A DNA stretch of 34,680 bases from Mycoplasma marinum (GCF_004335975.1 NZ_PSZO01000009.1:1-34680), one strand, 5' to 3'; counted from the stretch's first letter, positions 8,307 through 18,879 are shown. The notes: generated by a model from the letters alone, not told the origin. A program made the numbers and translations.

Positions 8307-9689
8307 TTAAATAACATCTTCAATAGAGAATAAATTGGAAGTGTATTTTATATCCTTATTTTTAATTAATATTTTTGTATAGTTTTCATAAAAATCAACT
8401 ATTTTTTGGCTATGAGTTATAAAAATCTTTGTAGCGTTAGTTTGATATTTTTCTAATAATTCCAATAATAAATTAGTCATATCTGCAGTTAATGATTTTT
8501 CAAATTCATCTATTAACAATAAATCAAATTCTCCAAAAATCATTGATAATGCTTTAAAAATCTGCTTTTGACCTCCTGATAATTTAGATATTTTTTGATT
8601 AGATATTTCCTTGAAGTTTTCTTCTAATTCTGCCATTATTTCTTTAGTATTTTTTGAAATATTTTTATTGTTTTTAATTACTTGTTCAATTATCTCAAGT
8701 GGCTTATAGTGTTCGAAAACATTTATATTGTCATTCTCTGCAGAAAGATAATATGTTTTTGAATTTTGATTAGAACAGTACCTATACATGTTTTTTAATA
8801 GTGTTGTCTTCCCAACTCCATTTGTACCAACTATAATGCTATTTTCTATTTTTAAATTAATATTCTCAACCAATACCCTGTTGGCTACTTGCAAATTTTG
8901 CATATTAAATACTTTTATTTCTTTTTGATTATTTGAAATAAAAGGTTGATTTTTGTATTGTAAGAAATAATTTAAAATTCCCATTAAAGATCAAATAACC
9001 AATGGGAAAATATAGTAAAAATGGAATGTATTTGTTACTATTGATAAGAATATAGTATTAATTGAAAGCATTGGATTTATAAATGACAATCCATAAAATA
9101 TATCAATGTGTTCCAAAACTGTTTCAGGCATATAAAAGAATGATGTTGCAACACAAATGATAGGCCCAAAAACTGCGATAAAACGTTTAAATATCTTTAT
9201 ATTATCAGAACCATTGAAAACTTGATTGGAAATAGAAAATCAAAATAATATAACCAATGGCAATAATAAAAGCAATGAGGCAACAAACAATGTTACATAA
9301 AGGTTCTTAAATAAAAACCAAGAAAGTATTACATTTGGCAAAATTACAACAAATGAAATTGTGCATAGGAAAAATATTTCCAATAAAATCATTCTCTTTT
9401 TATATAAACCCATAGATTTCAAAATCGAAAGATTATTAAACCTGCCGTATACAGGCAATATAACCCTCGAAGTACACAATGGTACAAGTAATAATAAGGC
9501 TGGAATTATGACGATTATTCCTTTTTTAATGTGAGTGCCATTGATATTGATTGATATTTGTTTATTACTAATAAATCAAATACCTATAAATATAATTGTT
9601 TCAAGAAATACACCTACAAAAAGTGGTAAACTTCCTTTAATTGATTTGTTCAATATATATAGTATTGTTTTTCATTTTTTGTTTTTCAT
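8307..9689 (-). CDS. ABC transporter with N-terminal permease fused to C-terminal ATPase
   Basis: 460 aa read across several TGA codons. Residues 1-~250 form about six hydrophobic segments with no similarity I can see to the canonical type-I exporter domain. Residues ~255-460 are an ABC ATPase: Walker A GTNGVGKTT (288-296), signature LSGGQ (370-374), Walker B DLLLIDE (389-395) with catalytic Glu, and switch His in THS (H426). The Q-loop is hard to place and the ATPase is short (~205 aa), typical of one-chain exporters for peptides or lipids. It starts behind AGGGAGGATGT. The neighbours are a 40-aa single-TM peptide upstream and a polytopic membrane protein downstream, an arrangement seen in bacteriocin-type export/self-immunity loci. 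Substrate unknown. Confidence 0.85.
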
Positions 9690-9744
9690 ACATCCTCCCT
9701 AGAAAATTATTTTAAATACTGCTTATAATTTAAAGCAAATATGA

Positions 9745-9867
9745 TTATCGAATTGAATAACGAAAAGTAATGCAGTAGAAACTATTCTCATCATTAAGAG
9801 CATACTTTTTATTTATAAATGTAAATAAAAATAGCACTATTGCCAATACTCCTAATATCACACTCAT
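9745..9867 (-). CDS. Small single-span membrane peptide (40 aa) upstream of the ABC gene
   Basis: The peptide starts MSVILGVLAIVLFLFTFINK, a hydrophobic segment followed by a short polar tail with one Cys (ENSFYCITFRYSIR). Start at 9867 chosen because AGGGAG lies 9 nt upstream; the frame is open further upstream under code 4 (to an ATG near 10015), but without a ribosome binding site. It is 55 nt ahead of the ABC transporter and in the same direction, so it could be a leader, a toxin or exported peptide, or a transporter subunit. Too short to assign by similarity. Confidence 0.45.
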   Translation of the reverse strand: MSVILGVLAIVLFLFTFINKKYALNDENSFYCITFRYSIR

Positions 9868-10198
9868 AGTTTTGTACTCCCTATAAAAATTTGATATAGA
9901 CAACTTCAATATAATTATACTCTTCAAAATATGGGCGGTTGCTATGATAAAAAAACATACCTTAATACTTGCATCACTTTGAAAAAATCAGATCAAAGCA
10001 AGTTGAACCATTACTCAACATTCGGGAAATTAATCACTTCCTTAGATATAAAGCAATACTAATAATCTAGTTTTTGACTACTTATCCTCCTTTAAATAGC
10101 TTAAAATATAAAACGTTTTCTGACCATGTCATTGAGACAATAAAATTCATAAACACTTCTCTGTTTAATTGTATAAAGAGTTTATTGGAAGTCATTAC
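9868..10198. other. Intergenic region between divergent ABC cassette and Fic gene
   Basis: Apart from the Fic promoter/operator described separately and the possible upstream extension of the small peptide frame, I see no gene. A frame continuous with Fic extends up to 10071, but its only start is TTG and its N-terminus does not look coding. Confidence 0.4.
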
Positions 10199-10239
10199 CA
10201 CAACAAACACACAAAACAATCCTATGTGTGTTTGTTGTG
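10199..10239. promoter_or_regulatory. Perfect 14-bp inverted repeat (operator candidate) at the Fic promoter
   Basis: CACAACAAACACAC (10199-10212) and GTGTGTTTGTTGTG (10226-10239) are exact reverse complements separated by 13 nt. The right arm ends five bases before the -10 hexamer (10245-10250), so a bound repressor would cover the -35 region. There is no U-run, so it is not a terminator. Confidence 0.7.
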
Positions 10240-10244
10240 TGTTA

Positions 10245-10259
10245 TATAATAAATATATG
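10245..10259 (+). promoter_or_regulatory. Leaderless promoter of the Fic gene
   Basis: TATAAT at 10245-10250, then exactly six bases, then ATG at 10257. The expected transcription start falls on the start codon. No Shine-Dalgarno is present. Confidence 0.6.
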
Positions 10260-11396
10260 AAAATATTATCTTACTCAAAAATAAATGAATCACCAACTTC
10301 AAGAGAGGTTTCTTTTAAAAGTAATTTGTATACTCACTACAAGGAAGAACCAATTGAAACCAATCTAACAAATCAAGAAGGGACTCCATTTTTATTATTT
10401 ATTAATGCTATAGAACCTCTAGAGAATAAATTTAATGAATTAATAGATAAGGCCTTGCATTTTAGAGAAGGCGGTGTTTCTGAATACTTAAAACAAGGGT
10501 ATGTAGTTTCAGAAATAAATTCTTCATTAAGAGCTGAAGGGGTCAACTCTTCAAGGAAAATTGTTGAACAAGTAATTAAAAATAAGCTAAGCGGTAATAA
10601 ATTAAAAAAAGATGAACTAACTAAACTTATTTCTAATTACTATGATGCTTTATCATTCATAACTAGCAATAAAGAAATTACAGAAAGAAATATCCACACA
10701 TTATACGGAATGCTAACAGCTGATTTGAGTGATGTAATTGAATTTGGAAAATTATATAGAGAAGGAGACGTAACAATTGGTCAAGATAAAGGTGTGCCTA
10801 GTTCAATCATTTCAACTAAAATCAAGGAACTAATCGCTTTTATTGACTCAGGTGCATTGGAAGATAAAATACAAACAAAGGCTATTATTTCACACTACAT
10901 TTTTGAAAATATACACCCTTATTATGACTACAATGGACGTATGGGAAGAATCTTGCACTTATGAGTTTTAATAAATCACTCAAGGGATGAATTTTGAAAG
11001 TTAATTTTCTTGTCGGAATCTATTTATGCATTCAAAGAGAAGTTAGATACAACTTTTAGAAAAATAACAAAAGCCAAAAAACAAAAATCAAATATAGATT
11101 TAACTTTCTTTGTTGGTAATTTATATGAAATTTTTATTGACCATACAACTGCTTACATTAAAATGAAAGACATGACAAATGAAATGCCAAAAAAAGCTTC
11201 AAGACATTTGCGTTTATTCTTAATAGATCTTTTGTGCTTAAGGGGAGCGGATGGCAAGTGATATGACATAAATGAATTTAAAAAACGTTATCCAGATTAT
11301 TCTCCAACAGTAAGTAGTAGAGTGTTAAAAGAAATTAGAGACTCTACACTTTTCCAAATTAGAGAAGGAAAACCAATTCAATTTAGATTAAAATAA
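10257..11396 (+). CDS. Fic-domain protein (AMPylase-type), class II autoinhibited
   Basis: 379 aa. Fic motif HPYYDYNGRMGR at residues 220-231 matches HPxx(D/E)xNGRxGR, with the catalytic His220 and the phosphate-binding NGR intact. An N-terminal inhibitory motif S90-LRA-E94-G95 fits (S/T)xxxE(G/N), the alpha-inh glutamate that blocks ATP in class II Fic proteins. The N-terminus (PTSREVSFKSNLYTHYKEEP) and the C-terminal ~60 residues (a probable winged helix, YDINEFKKRYPDYSPTVSSRVLKEIR) are typical of Fic/winged-helix proteins. Fic enzymes transfer AMP from ATP to Ser/Thr/Tyr of targets, which are unknown here. Start placed at 10257 from the TATAAT-N6-ATG promoter; the upstream in-frame TTG at 10074 is rejected. 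It may be self-regulated through its winged helix and the palindrome. No separate antitoxin gene is needed for this class. Confidence 0.9.
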
Positions 11397-11621
11397 TAGA
11401 CTTATAATAAAGCATCTTTTACAAAACAAATGCAATAAATTATGTATTGTATAAGATTATGCTAAAAAAACAAATTTAAAGTTTAATCTGCCTATATACA
11501 ATTTAATATACAGCTTATTTTTTTATAATTTTCAAAGTTTTTTAAGGTTAATCTTTTAAATAATAAAATACTTATAAAATAAGTTTTAATTTCAAAAATC
11601 AATACCTTTGAATTAATCATA

Positions 11622-11651
11622 ATAAAAAAATCCCTTATGTTATTAAGGGAT
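11622..11651 (-). terminator. Terminator for the 159-aa gene / transporter unit
   Basis: On the minus strand, TCCCTTA-ataacA-TAAGGGA type stem (11631-11637 / 11644-11650) followed by seven T. It lies 17 nt beyond the stop codon at 11668. Confidence 0.8.
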
Positions 11652-11667
11652 AGATAAGTTAATATGT

Positions 11668-12147
11668 TTAACTTTTTCTTTTATTAATTTTATTTATAAA
11701 TTTAAATATAGATTCCATTTCACTTTTAGCTTGATTTTTAACTAGCATCTTACTTCAAAGTGTTAATGGTTTTTCGTGAATAAAATTCTTTGTAATTTCT
11801 ATTTGTAATTTTTCATCATATTCAAAAATATCAAATATAAATTCAACGTGTTGCCTTCCAAACTTAACAACATAAGTTATTTTTTTGTTTTCTTCATATT
11901 TAGTAATGAAGGCTTTATTATCGTTTTTTATAATTACTAATCCAACAAAAATATCATCTGTTGAAATGTTGCTAAAAATAAATTGCTTTATTTTATCAAA
12001 TGCATCAACTCTATCTATTTTTATATTTTTTTTCATATTAATACTAATGAAATCCTTTCTTTTTTCAATTAAAGATTCTTCATAGTCTTCTTTTAATCTT
12101 AAGAATTGCTTTTCATTAATTAGTTTCTTGTTCTTTAAGCTCGTCAT
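11668..12147 (-). CDS. Unknown 159-aa cytoplasmic protein overlapping the transporter gene
   Basis: The start codon (12147) lies inside the 3' end of the UhpT-like transporter gene (32 bp overlap, different frame) with AAGGAAG just before it; this implies translational coupling. One TGA-Trp near the C-terminus. The N-terminal ~60 residues are highly charged and probably coiled or helical (KLINEKQFLRLKEDYEESLIEKRKDF); the middle alternates strands (FVGLVIIKNDNKAFITKYEE, YVVKFGRQHVEFIFDIFEYD), suggesting a small alpha/beta or beta-sandwich domain. No family recognised. Co-expression with the transporter suggests a role linked to sugar-phosphate uptake, by inference only. Confidence 0.75.
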
Positions 12148-13498
12148 ATTCTTCCTTATATTTACCATCTTCTTTTGGTTGTGGTTTTCATATACGTAAT
12201 GCTAAGAAAGCAAATCCACCAAGTATACCAATAGCTAAAATAAACCCAAAGTAAGCATTTCAACCATGACTACTTATGATGACACCAGAAATTTTATCAC
12301 CAATAATAGAGGCACCAACATAAGTTGTTATACCTTTGAACCCAACAGATGTTGCAACAGCACGTTTTGGCGAAAGGTCCATAACAATTGGACCACCCAT
12401 ACTTATAACCATTCAAACACTAAATGATGTAATTATAATACCTGTAAAAATTACAGCCTTATTACCAATTGGAGCCCCTCAAAGAATTCCAAGCCCAACC
12501 AATGAAACTAAGGTTGCACCTAATAAAACTCCAAATCTCCCTCTTCCTTTTCTGACCATTATATCAGTAAATCAACCAGCAAATATAGATGCAGGAATAC
12601 CTATAAATTCAAATAGCATAAATGCAACTTTACCTGCTGAACCTGAAGTTTTTTTATCTCCCAAGTGATGATGATCTTTAATGTATTTAAACATAAAGTC
12701 ACCAACACCTAATCTAAATACCATCATTGCTAAATATCCACCAACAAATACTCATAATCACTTGTTTTTAATAACTGTCATTACATTGTTTTTAAATGAT
12801 GATTTAACACCTTGATCTTTAATATCAACATCTTCAATTTGAACATCAAGATATTTTTCAACACGAGGTAAATTAACAACTGAAGGTTTTTCTTTTAATG
12901 CAAAGAAACAAATTACAGCTCCAACAATACCAATTATTGATGGGACAAACATATGTCCAATTGCATCATTTGGAATAAAGGCAATTGGAATTACTAAGAA
13001 TGGTGCTAATCCACCACCAATATTATGAGATATTGATCACACACCCATTCTTGTTCCACGTTCTTTTTTAGTGAATCACGCAGCGAACATACGTGATATA
13101 GGAGGGTATCCAAACCCTTGGAATCATGCTACGAATGCAAGCATGATTGTAATGAATATAATATTATCATATGCACCAGAGAATAAGTTTATTATCGATG
13201 TCATAAATAATCCAATACACATGAAATATCTGGCGTTACTTCTATCAGCTATATTACCTGATAAAAATTTCGATACTCCATAAGAAATATTGAAAACCAT
13301 TGCCATTGTACCAAAGTCACTAGCACTAATTGAGGCATTATCTCCATACTCCTTTTTATATGCGTATTTAACGAAATAAAACATTGTGTATGCTAATAGC
13401 ATAAAAACAAAATTTCAATTACGCCAAAAGGCAAATTTTCTTTTTTCTTCCTTGGACATTTTTTGATTTGTCTCAAGTATTAATACATTTTTTTTCAT
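12116..13498 (-). CDS. uhpT: MFS organophosphate:phosphate antiporter, UhpT/GlpT family
   Basis: 460 aa, about 12 membrane segments, read through numerous TGA codons. The organophosphate:Pi antiporter pattern is clear: NFVFMLLAYTMFYFVKYAYKK near the N-terminus, GVSKFLSGNIADRSNARYFM after TM2-3, GFGYPPISRMFAAWFTKKERGTRMGVWSISHNIGG (the family signature with conserved Gly, Arg and His), and a long cytoplasmic loop before the second six-helix bundle. Members exchange phosphate for hexose-6-P or glycerol-3-P; hexose-P is favoured by the adjacent mannose-6-P isomerase and RpiR regulator, but substrate is inferred. Start at 13498 follows AGAAAGAAAAA. A minus-strand TATAAT (13550-13555) and an RpiR-box-like palindrome (13584-13616) lie upstream, so control by the neighbouring regulator is likely. 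Confidence 0.85.
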
Positions 13499-13583
13499 TT
13501 TTTTCTTTCTAATAATGCGTAGACTGCTTTTAGAACAACTACTGGATAAATTATATGATGTCACTTTATTTTCAAATTATTTC

Positions 13584-13616
13584 AAACATCTTTGAAAATA
13601 TTTTTAAAAGATGTTT
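13584..13616. promoter_or_regulatory. Palindromic RpiR-box candidate upstream of the UhpT-like gene
   Basis: AAACATCTTT (13584-13593) and AAAGATGTTT (13607-13616) form a perfect 10-bp inverted repeat around a core GAAAATATTTTTA. The same core recurs before both RpiR genes (14530-14545 and 29006-29021). It is about 30 bp upstream of the transporter -10. Confidence 0.5.
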
Positions 13617-13703
13617 ATTTAAAAAAAGAAGAATAAATTTAACAACCATCAAATCAATGGAGTTAAAATTTATTCCTTATTTTTATTAATAACATATATC
13701 TTA

Positions 13704-14513
13704 TTATTTACTTTTAACCTTTGCGAATTTTTGAATAAGTTTCTTATTTCACTCGCTATTATTTTCGTATACTCTATCGAAAATTCTATCTAAAATAAAT
13801 TGAGTTATGTACCATGCCATAGAAGGCAACTCATACGGATCTTGTGAATTTGTTTGAATAAACTCGCCTCCAATATGTTCATTTATTAAATCCATAACAT
13901 TAGAATTAGGTGTAGATCCAATTGTATATATTGACTGATTTGGAACATTTATAGTTGTAAGTTTATTAATGGCTCCTTTAATATTAGGATTCATACCAGA
14001 CATAGAAATGAATATGTGAACTGAATTTTTCTTTGGCAATATAAAACCAGTTTCGCCAGCAACTTCGAAATCTTGTGCGCTTATATTGATTTTATTTAAC
14101 TTTAACCTAAATGCTTGGGCTTGTATCTTTGTGAACGCCTCTCCATAAATAAATATAGAGTCTGAACTTAAAATTTTCTTGGCAACAACATTTATTGCAT
14201 CTTTATTGATATTTTTATCGGTTCTACTTAATGAATAAATAATTTGGTGAACGACTTCAGAAACTCCATCATATTTAGAAATAGTTTGGTCAATTTCATA
14301 TCTTAATTTATTTTGAAGTTCTTTTCAACCACTATATTGTATCTTTTGGCAAAATCTTGTTATGGCTGCATTTGAAACACCTATTTTGGCAGAAATTTGT
14401 GTAATGCTTTTCAAAAATTCTTTTGAGTTATTTTTATCGTTTATAAATTCATAAATTTTTTTATCGGTTAATGTAAAATCAGCTTTTTTAATACTCATTC
14501 TCTCTTTTAGCAT
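13704..14513 (-). CDS. RpiR/MurR-family transcriptional regulator (HTH + SIS)
   Basis: 269 aa under code 4 (TGA-Trp near residues 63 and 256). The N-terminal RpiR HTH covers ~1-75 (FLKSITQISAKIGVSNAAITRFCQKIQYSGWKELQ); a SIS sugar-isomerase-like domain follows (~100-250: DSIFIYGEAFTKIQAQAFRLKLN, VHIFISMSGMNPNIKGAI), which normally senses a phosphosugar. It is homologous along its whole length to the second RpiR gene (29043-29846), including the TRFCQKI recognition helix. Start at 14513 is chosen because it gives the same N-terminal length as the paralogue and sits at TATAAT-N6-ATG; the alternative ATG at 14498 has an AGAGAG site. It lies between the transporter (same strand) and the divergent manA gene, and likely controls both. 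Confidence 0.88.
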
Positions 14514-14581
14514 GAAAAAATTATACACTTTAAAAATATTTTTATTATATTTTAAAAAAATAAAAAACATTTTTAAAGTGT
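14514..14581. promoter_or_regulatory. Leaderless promoter and 13-bp inverted repeat upstream of RpiR gene 1
   Basis: On the minus strand TATAAT (14520-14525) is exactly six bases before ATG 14513. Directly upstream, ACACTTTAAAAAT (14525-14537) and ATTTTTAAAGTGT (14569-14581) are a perfect 13-bp inverted repeat including the shared ATATTTTTA core. This is a likely autoregulatory operator. Confidence 0.55.
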
Positions 14582-14803
14582 GATAATTGAAAAGTTATAC
14601 AGCTAATTTCAAAAAGAAAATATAAAGATAATGTTTTAAAATAGCAATAAAAAAAATAGACATATTATTTAATGTGTGCTTAGTTTTGAAGTGTCTTATA
14701 AAAGAAAACAAAAATGCATGTTAATAACACTAAAAATAAAGAGAGGAAATAATTCAATAATATTGTGGTTTATCTTCATATTAATGACATTATTTAAAAT
14801 TCA

Positions 14804-15541
14804 ATGAAAAAAATAACACCAATTAGACATAATAAAATATGGGGATATGAACTATGGTTGCACTCGCCCCTTGAAAATAATTATACTCATTTAGAAAATG
14901 GTGAAAAGACTTACAAAGGTCCACTTGTTAAAATAATAAAAGCAAACAAACCTTTATCTGTTCAAGTACATCCTGATGATATTTTGGCAAAAAAACTAGA
15001 GAATCAAAAAAATGGTAAATCTGAATGCTGATATATTTTAGAAGCAACACAAGAATCGAAATTTATTGTTGGTATTTCAACTATAAACAAATCCGAAATA
15101 AAGACAGCTTTAGAAAACAAAGATTTTTTAAAACTTCTAAAAACTTATACGCCTTTACAAGGAGATTTTATAAATGTGCCTGCAGGCTTAGTCCATGGTA
15201 TAGGTAAAAAATCAAAAGTTCTAGAGGTTCAACAACCTTCAGATACAACTTATAGATTTTATGATTATGATAGGTTAGAAAATGGTAAGCCAAGAGAATT
15301 ACATATAGAGAAATCAATAATTTCTGCAAAAGAACTGGATTGAAAAGTAAGCTCCTCTGAGAAACTTTATAAAAAATATAAGATTAGCAATTATTCAGTA
15401 TCTATTTTTGAAGATAAAAAAAACTTAAAAATTAATAAAAAATCCATTCTTGTGGATCTTAAAAAAGAAATAGCATACTATGTTAATCCTGGTGATGAAA
15501 TAAAAATTAACTTTGAAAAATTCGCTTTAATTGAATATTAA
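14804..15541 (+). CDS. manA: Mannose-6-phosphate isomerase, class I
   Basis: 245 aa, one of the short cupin-type class I isomerases. It interconverts mannose-6-P and fructose-6-P in the cytoplasm. Zinc-ligand motifs are present: VQVHPDD (Gln and His), the Glu of GKSECWYIL, and the His of VPAGLVHGIG; DTTYRFYDYDR is also characteristic. Two TGA codons encode Trp (including the conserved Trp after SEC). No strong Shine-Dalgarno; the start is the first Met of the conserved KKITPIRHNKIWGYELW. Diverges from the RpiR regulator and the hexose-P transporter, which suggests a small mannose/hexose-phosphate utilisation locus. Confidence 0.93.
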
Positions 15542-15554
15542 GCATTTTTATAGT

Positions 15555-15577
15555 GATAGCCTTCGGGCATTTTTTTT
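15555..15577 (+). terminator. Terminator after manA
   Basis: Short GCC-TTCG-GGC tetraloop hairpin followed by an eight-T run, 17 nt after the manA stop. Confidence 0.7.
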
Positions 15578-15701
15578 ATTAAAAATAAAAACCGTGTTTA
15601 GCTATTGAATTATCAATACTTTTATGCAGCAACTGTGAATAGTGAAAGTTAAAGAAAATACTAAAATAGATTATAATTAACTTAATAAAAAGGCGGCACA
15701 A

Positions 15702-16799
15702 ATGAATAAAAATCAAATAAAAAAATATAAAAATTACAAATCAAAAACAATAGCATATACATTAGTATCAATTTTAATTACAGTATTTTTAGTCTTATAT
15801 AGTAGATTCGATGGTTTTGGAATAGGTTATTGACAAGCTTCACTTTCCATTATATCTATTTTAATAATTATTTTTTCAATATTGGGATTAATAAGTTTTT
15901 CTCGTTTAACAAAGGCTTTTGGCGGGCATGTGTCATTGACAATGTGTCATCTATTCCTTTGGGGATCAATGTTGTTGCCTTCATTTTTTACATTATTAGT
16001 TATAGATAAAGGTTTCTCTCCCTTAAGCTGAATTTATTTTAATCATTTAAATCCATTGTTAATAATTACAATTATTTTAATTCTTATTGGTTTTGTGGGA
16101 TTAATAATAGCTGGTGCCACTGTTAGAATGTCAAATAAAAACACGCTTTCAATATCAAGTCTTGATCCAAAGAGGGAAATGCATTCACCTTATTACAAGT
16201 CATTGAAGAAGTTGCATGGTTCATCATATACATTTGTGACATGAATAATAGTATTGTTGTTACTGGCTGTTATTTGATATGAAACTCCAATAAAAGAAAT
16301 TGCTTACAATGAAGAAAATTATTCTAGATTTTTTTCATTGATAGAGATAGGTTTGTGTGGATTAGTAATTTTAATTAAATGAATTATCACAATGGCACAT
16401 TCGAGTTCTTTGGCAAACCGAGATGGTTTCTTAGAAACTAATAGAGCGGATTTAAAAAAACTAAAACTTTCTTCAAAAATTAATTTATTGGGAATACCAT
16501 TAGCATTAGCAACAAAAACCGCAATTAAAAACTATGAGGAAAATACAGAGAATATCTCTAATGAAATTAAAGCTTCTAAAAAAACACCAATAAAAGAAAT
16601 AACTAATGAGTATAGTAATACGTCTTATAAAACCACATCCTATAAAAGTACTTCTTATAATGGTAACGAAGGATCAATCAATTCTTTAAAACTTAAAATT
16701 GATAAATTACATGAATTAAAAGAAGCGGGTGTTATTTCACAAAGTGAATACGAAAATCAAAGGAAAGACCTGATAAATAAAATTTTCAATAGCTATTAA
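15702..16799 (+). CDS. Polytopic membrane protein with C-terminal SHOCT domain
   Basis: 365 aa. About six membrane segments occupy residues ~20-240, with polar loops between; a Ser/Thr/Tyr/Lys-rich linker follows (repeats of TSYKTTSYKSTSYN near 305-320). The last ~40 residues are a SHOCT domain (INSLKLKIDKLHELKEAGVISQSEYENQRKDL..., short C-terminal oligomerisation domain). Five or six TGA codons encode Trp. Start follows AAAAGGCGG. SHOCT domains promote oligomerisation and cap many bacterial membrane and phage-resistance-associated proteins, but the function of this one is unknown. The small protein at 20713-21054 also ends in a SHOCT-like segment. Confidence 0.85.
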
Positions 16800-16836
16800 T
16801 AAACGTTTAATAAAGTGTTTATGATTAAAAACAATC

Positions 16837-16884
16837 AAAGAGTTAACCACCTTAGAAAAATAAAGGGTTAGCTCTTTATTTTTT
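16837..16884 (+). terminator. Terminator after the SHOCT membrane protein
   Basis: AAAGAGTTAACC and GGGTTAGCTCTTT pair imperfectly around a ~16-nt loop, followed by ATTTTTTG. Confidence 0.7.
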
Positions 16885-17030
16885 GTTTATTAAAATATAA
16901 TAAATACCTACAATTCAAGCATAAACATTACAAAATAATAAGAAAATACTTTCCCTTTACATTTTCTTTAAAGCATAAATATTACCTTAAATTTATAAAT
17001 GTATGAATCTTATCATTTCAATTAAGTTAA

Positions 17031-17055
17031 TAAAAAAGAACGAGCCTCTGGGCTC
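17031..17055 (-). terminator. Terminator after the aldo/keto reductase gene
   Basis: Minus-strand GAGCC-cagA-GGCTC stem (17042-17046 / 17051-17055) followed by GTTCTTTTTT; 16 nt beyond the stop codon. Confidence 0.85.
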
Positions 17056-17070
17056 AATTCCTTATTTTTA

Positions 17071-17946
17071 TTAATCCGAAAGTCCAAAACCTTTTTCGTA
17101 TCTTTTTGCTTCAAACATCCCCTCATCTTCACCACGAGTATATTCTTCTAAAGCTTGCTTATCACCATACTCAACCATATCATTAAGAATATTCATTTCT
17201 TCATCAGTTAGCTTAATATTAGTAACTCCGAAGTTTTGTATGACTCTTGCAGGTTTAGTAGATTGCGGTAGAATTACATAGCCATTTTGACTTACATATG
17301 AAAGTAATATAAGTGCAGGTCCAACATTGTATTTAGCAGCCAATTCATCAATTATTTTTCTTTCTTCATCTTTAAGAGGATATCCTTGGTTATTAAAGTA
17401 AGGTCTAATGCTTGAATAACCCATTAACTCAATATTATTTTTCTTGCAGAATGTTTCGAGTTCTATTGTTCTTACCTTAACAGAAGAAGCAATTTGATTG
17501 TATTTTGGATACTCCCCAACATCCTCTTTTAATGCTTCTAGTTGCTTAATACCAAAGTTAGAAACTCCAATATTCTTAATTAGACCTTGTTCTCTTGCAA
17601 CAAGCATTTCTTTATAAGCAATTTCATTTGATTTTCTAGAATCAGAAGCATGTAGCAACATTGCATCTAAATATCCTGTTTGTAATTTCTCTAATGAAAC
17701 TTTAATGGAATGCGAAGCATGATTCCTATAATTAAGGGGATGTATTTTTGATGTTAATCAATATTCCTCTCTTGGTATATCTAATTTTTTTAGAGCATCC
17801 CCAATTGCCCTCTCATTTGAATAAGCTTGCGCCGTATCTATATGCTTGTACCCATTTTTTAATGCAGCAGTTACAATTCCCTCAATAATCTCAGGCTCTT
17901 CAATTGTTCATGTTCCCAAAGCGATATTTGGCATTTGTTTAATCAT
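17071..17946 (-). CDS. Aldo/keto reductase family oxidoreductase
   Basis: 291 aa. AKR (beta/alpha)8-barrel signatures: KHIDTAQAYSNERAIG (catalytic Asp and Tyr), WLTSKIHPLNY (Lys, with a His shortly after), DAMLLHASDS, IKNIGVSNFGIKQLEAL, and the cofactor-binding ILPQSTKPARVIQNF near the C-terminus, where the family binds the NADP(H) 2'-phosphate. Members reduce aldehydes and ketones in the cytoplasm; the physiological substrate is not predictable. Start MIKQMPNIALGTW at 17946 follows AGGAGGTGGA. Two TGA-Trp codons. Monocistronic, with a minus-strand TATAAT at 17986-17991 and its own terminator. Confidence 0.93.
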
Positions 17947-18393
17947 AAATCCACCTCCTAATATATATTTGAATCTATCAATAAAATTATACATTCTAAA
18001 AAATTGAAATTTATGATGTTAGATTTAAATATCTTATATTACCATTGGGTAATTTGAAGAATAACCTTAAATAAGTGAATATTGTGAATAATATTGATTA
18101 AGAGAGATAATTATAATGATGCTTCCAAATATTATATTTTTAAACATCAATAATACTAAACTTGAAAATATATAAAAACAAGTGGTTTTGTAGTTGGATC
18201 AGGGTTTATCAAGTTATTTTATATAATCATTTAAAAAATGTTATACTTTTTTTGTTATTTACTAATAAAAGCAAAATTGATTTTGAAATGAATTATTGCC
18301 AAAATTTTATGTATTAAAGATTGTTTATAAGATAACACCTATTTGTGTATATACGAGAGAGATACATTAAATAGATGAGAAAAGGGAGTAAAA
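17947..18393. other. Intergenic region between divergent AKR and NUDIX genes
   Basis: Contains the AKR -10 (TATAAT on the minus strand, 17986-17991). No convincing gene: a 19-codon frame at about 18117 and a later open frame around 18180-18320 have no ribosome binding site and no recognised similarity. Confidence 0.45.
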
Positions 18394-18879
18394 ATGGATA
18401 AAGATAAGTACGCATTAAAAATGAGACAAAAATTAAAAAGTCACGATGAAATTATGGTCCCAACTGCAGTTGTGGTTCCTAGTATAACAAATAAAATTTT
18501 GTTACAAAAAAGAGCTGGTTCTAAAAAATGAGGTCTTTTTGGTGGTGGTGTTAAATATAATGAAAGCATTATTGAAACAGCACATAGAACACTTCGTGAA
18601 GAAACAAACTTAGAGATTGAGAAAATGGACATGTTTGGAATAATTTCTAACTGACATATTCAATATGAAAACCATGATAAAGTTAATGCCTTTACAATTG
18701 GTTTTGTTTGTAGATTAAAGAAAAATCAAATCTTCAAACCAGGTGAAAACAAAACTTTAGAAGCACAATGAGCTACAAAAGAAGAGTTAGAAGAAATTGA
18801 GTTCTGAAATGAAGGAGCGCGTCAAATGGCCTATGACGCTTTCAAGTTTTTAGAAGACAAAGAAGTTATAGTTAAGTAA
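18394..18879 (+). CDS. NUDIX hydrolase
   Basis: 161 aa. The NUDIX box runs from GGVKYNE through TLREETNLEI: the G-x5-E and the metal-binding REE are present, while the RE pair before them is RT and the conserved Gly after EET is Asn, so the box is slightly degenerate. The N-terminal strand VPTAVVVPSITNKILLQKR and WGLFGGGV are typical of MutT-like (d)NTP or nucleotide-sugar pyrophosphatases. Four TGA-Trp codons. Strong AAGGGAG ribosome binding site. Stand-alone gene; substrate unknown, house-cleaning of damaged nucleotides is the usual role. Confidence 0.9.

Noticed and set aside
10074-10256. Longer Fic reading frame from TTG at 10074
   Set aside because: A stop lies just upstream, the only start is TTG without a ribosome binding site, and the extra 61 residues do not look like a Fic N-terminus. 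The TATAAT-N6-ATG at 10257 is a better start.
18117-18320. Short frames in the AKR/NUDIX intergenic region, one with a GFVVGSGF segment
   Set aside because: No start or ribosome binding site, broken by stops; the resemblance to a TIM-barrel phosphate loop is too short to mean anything.
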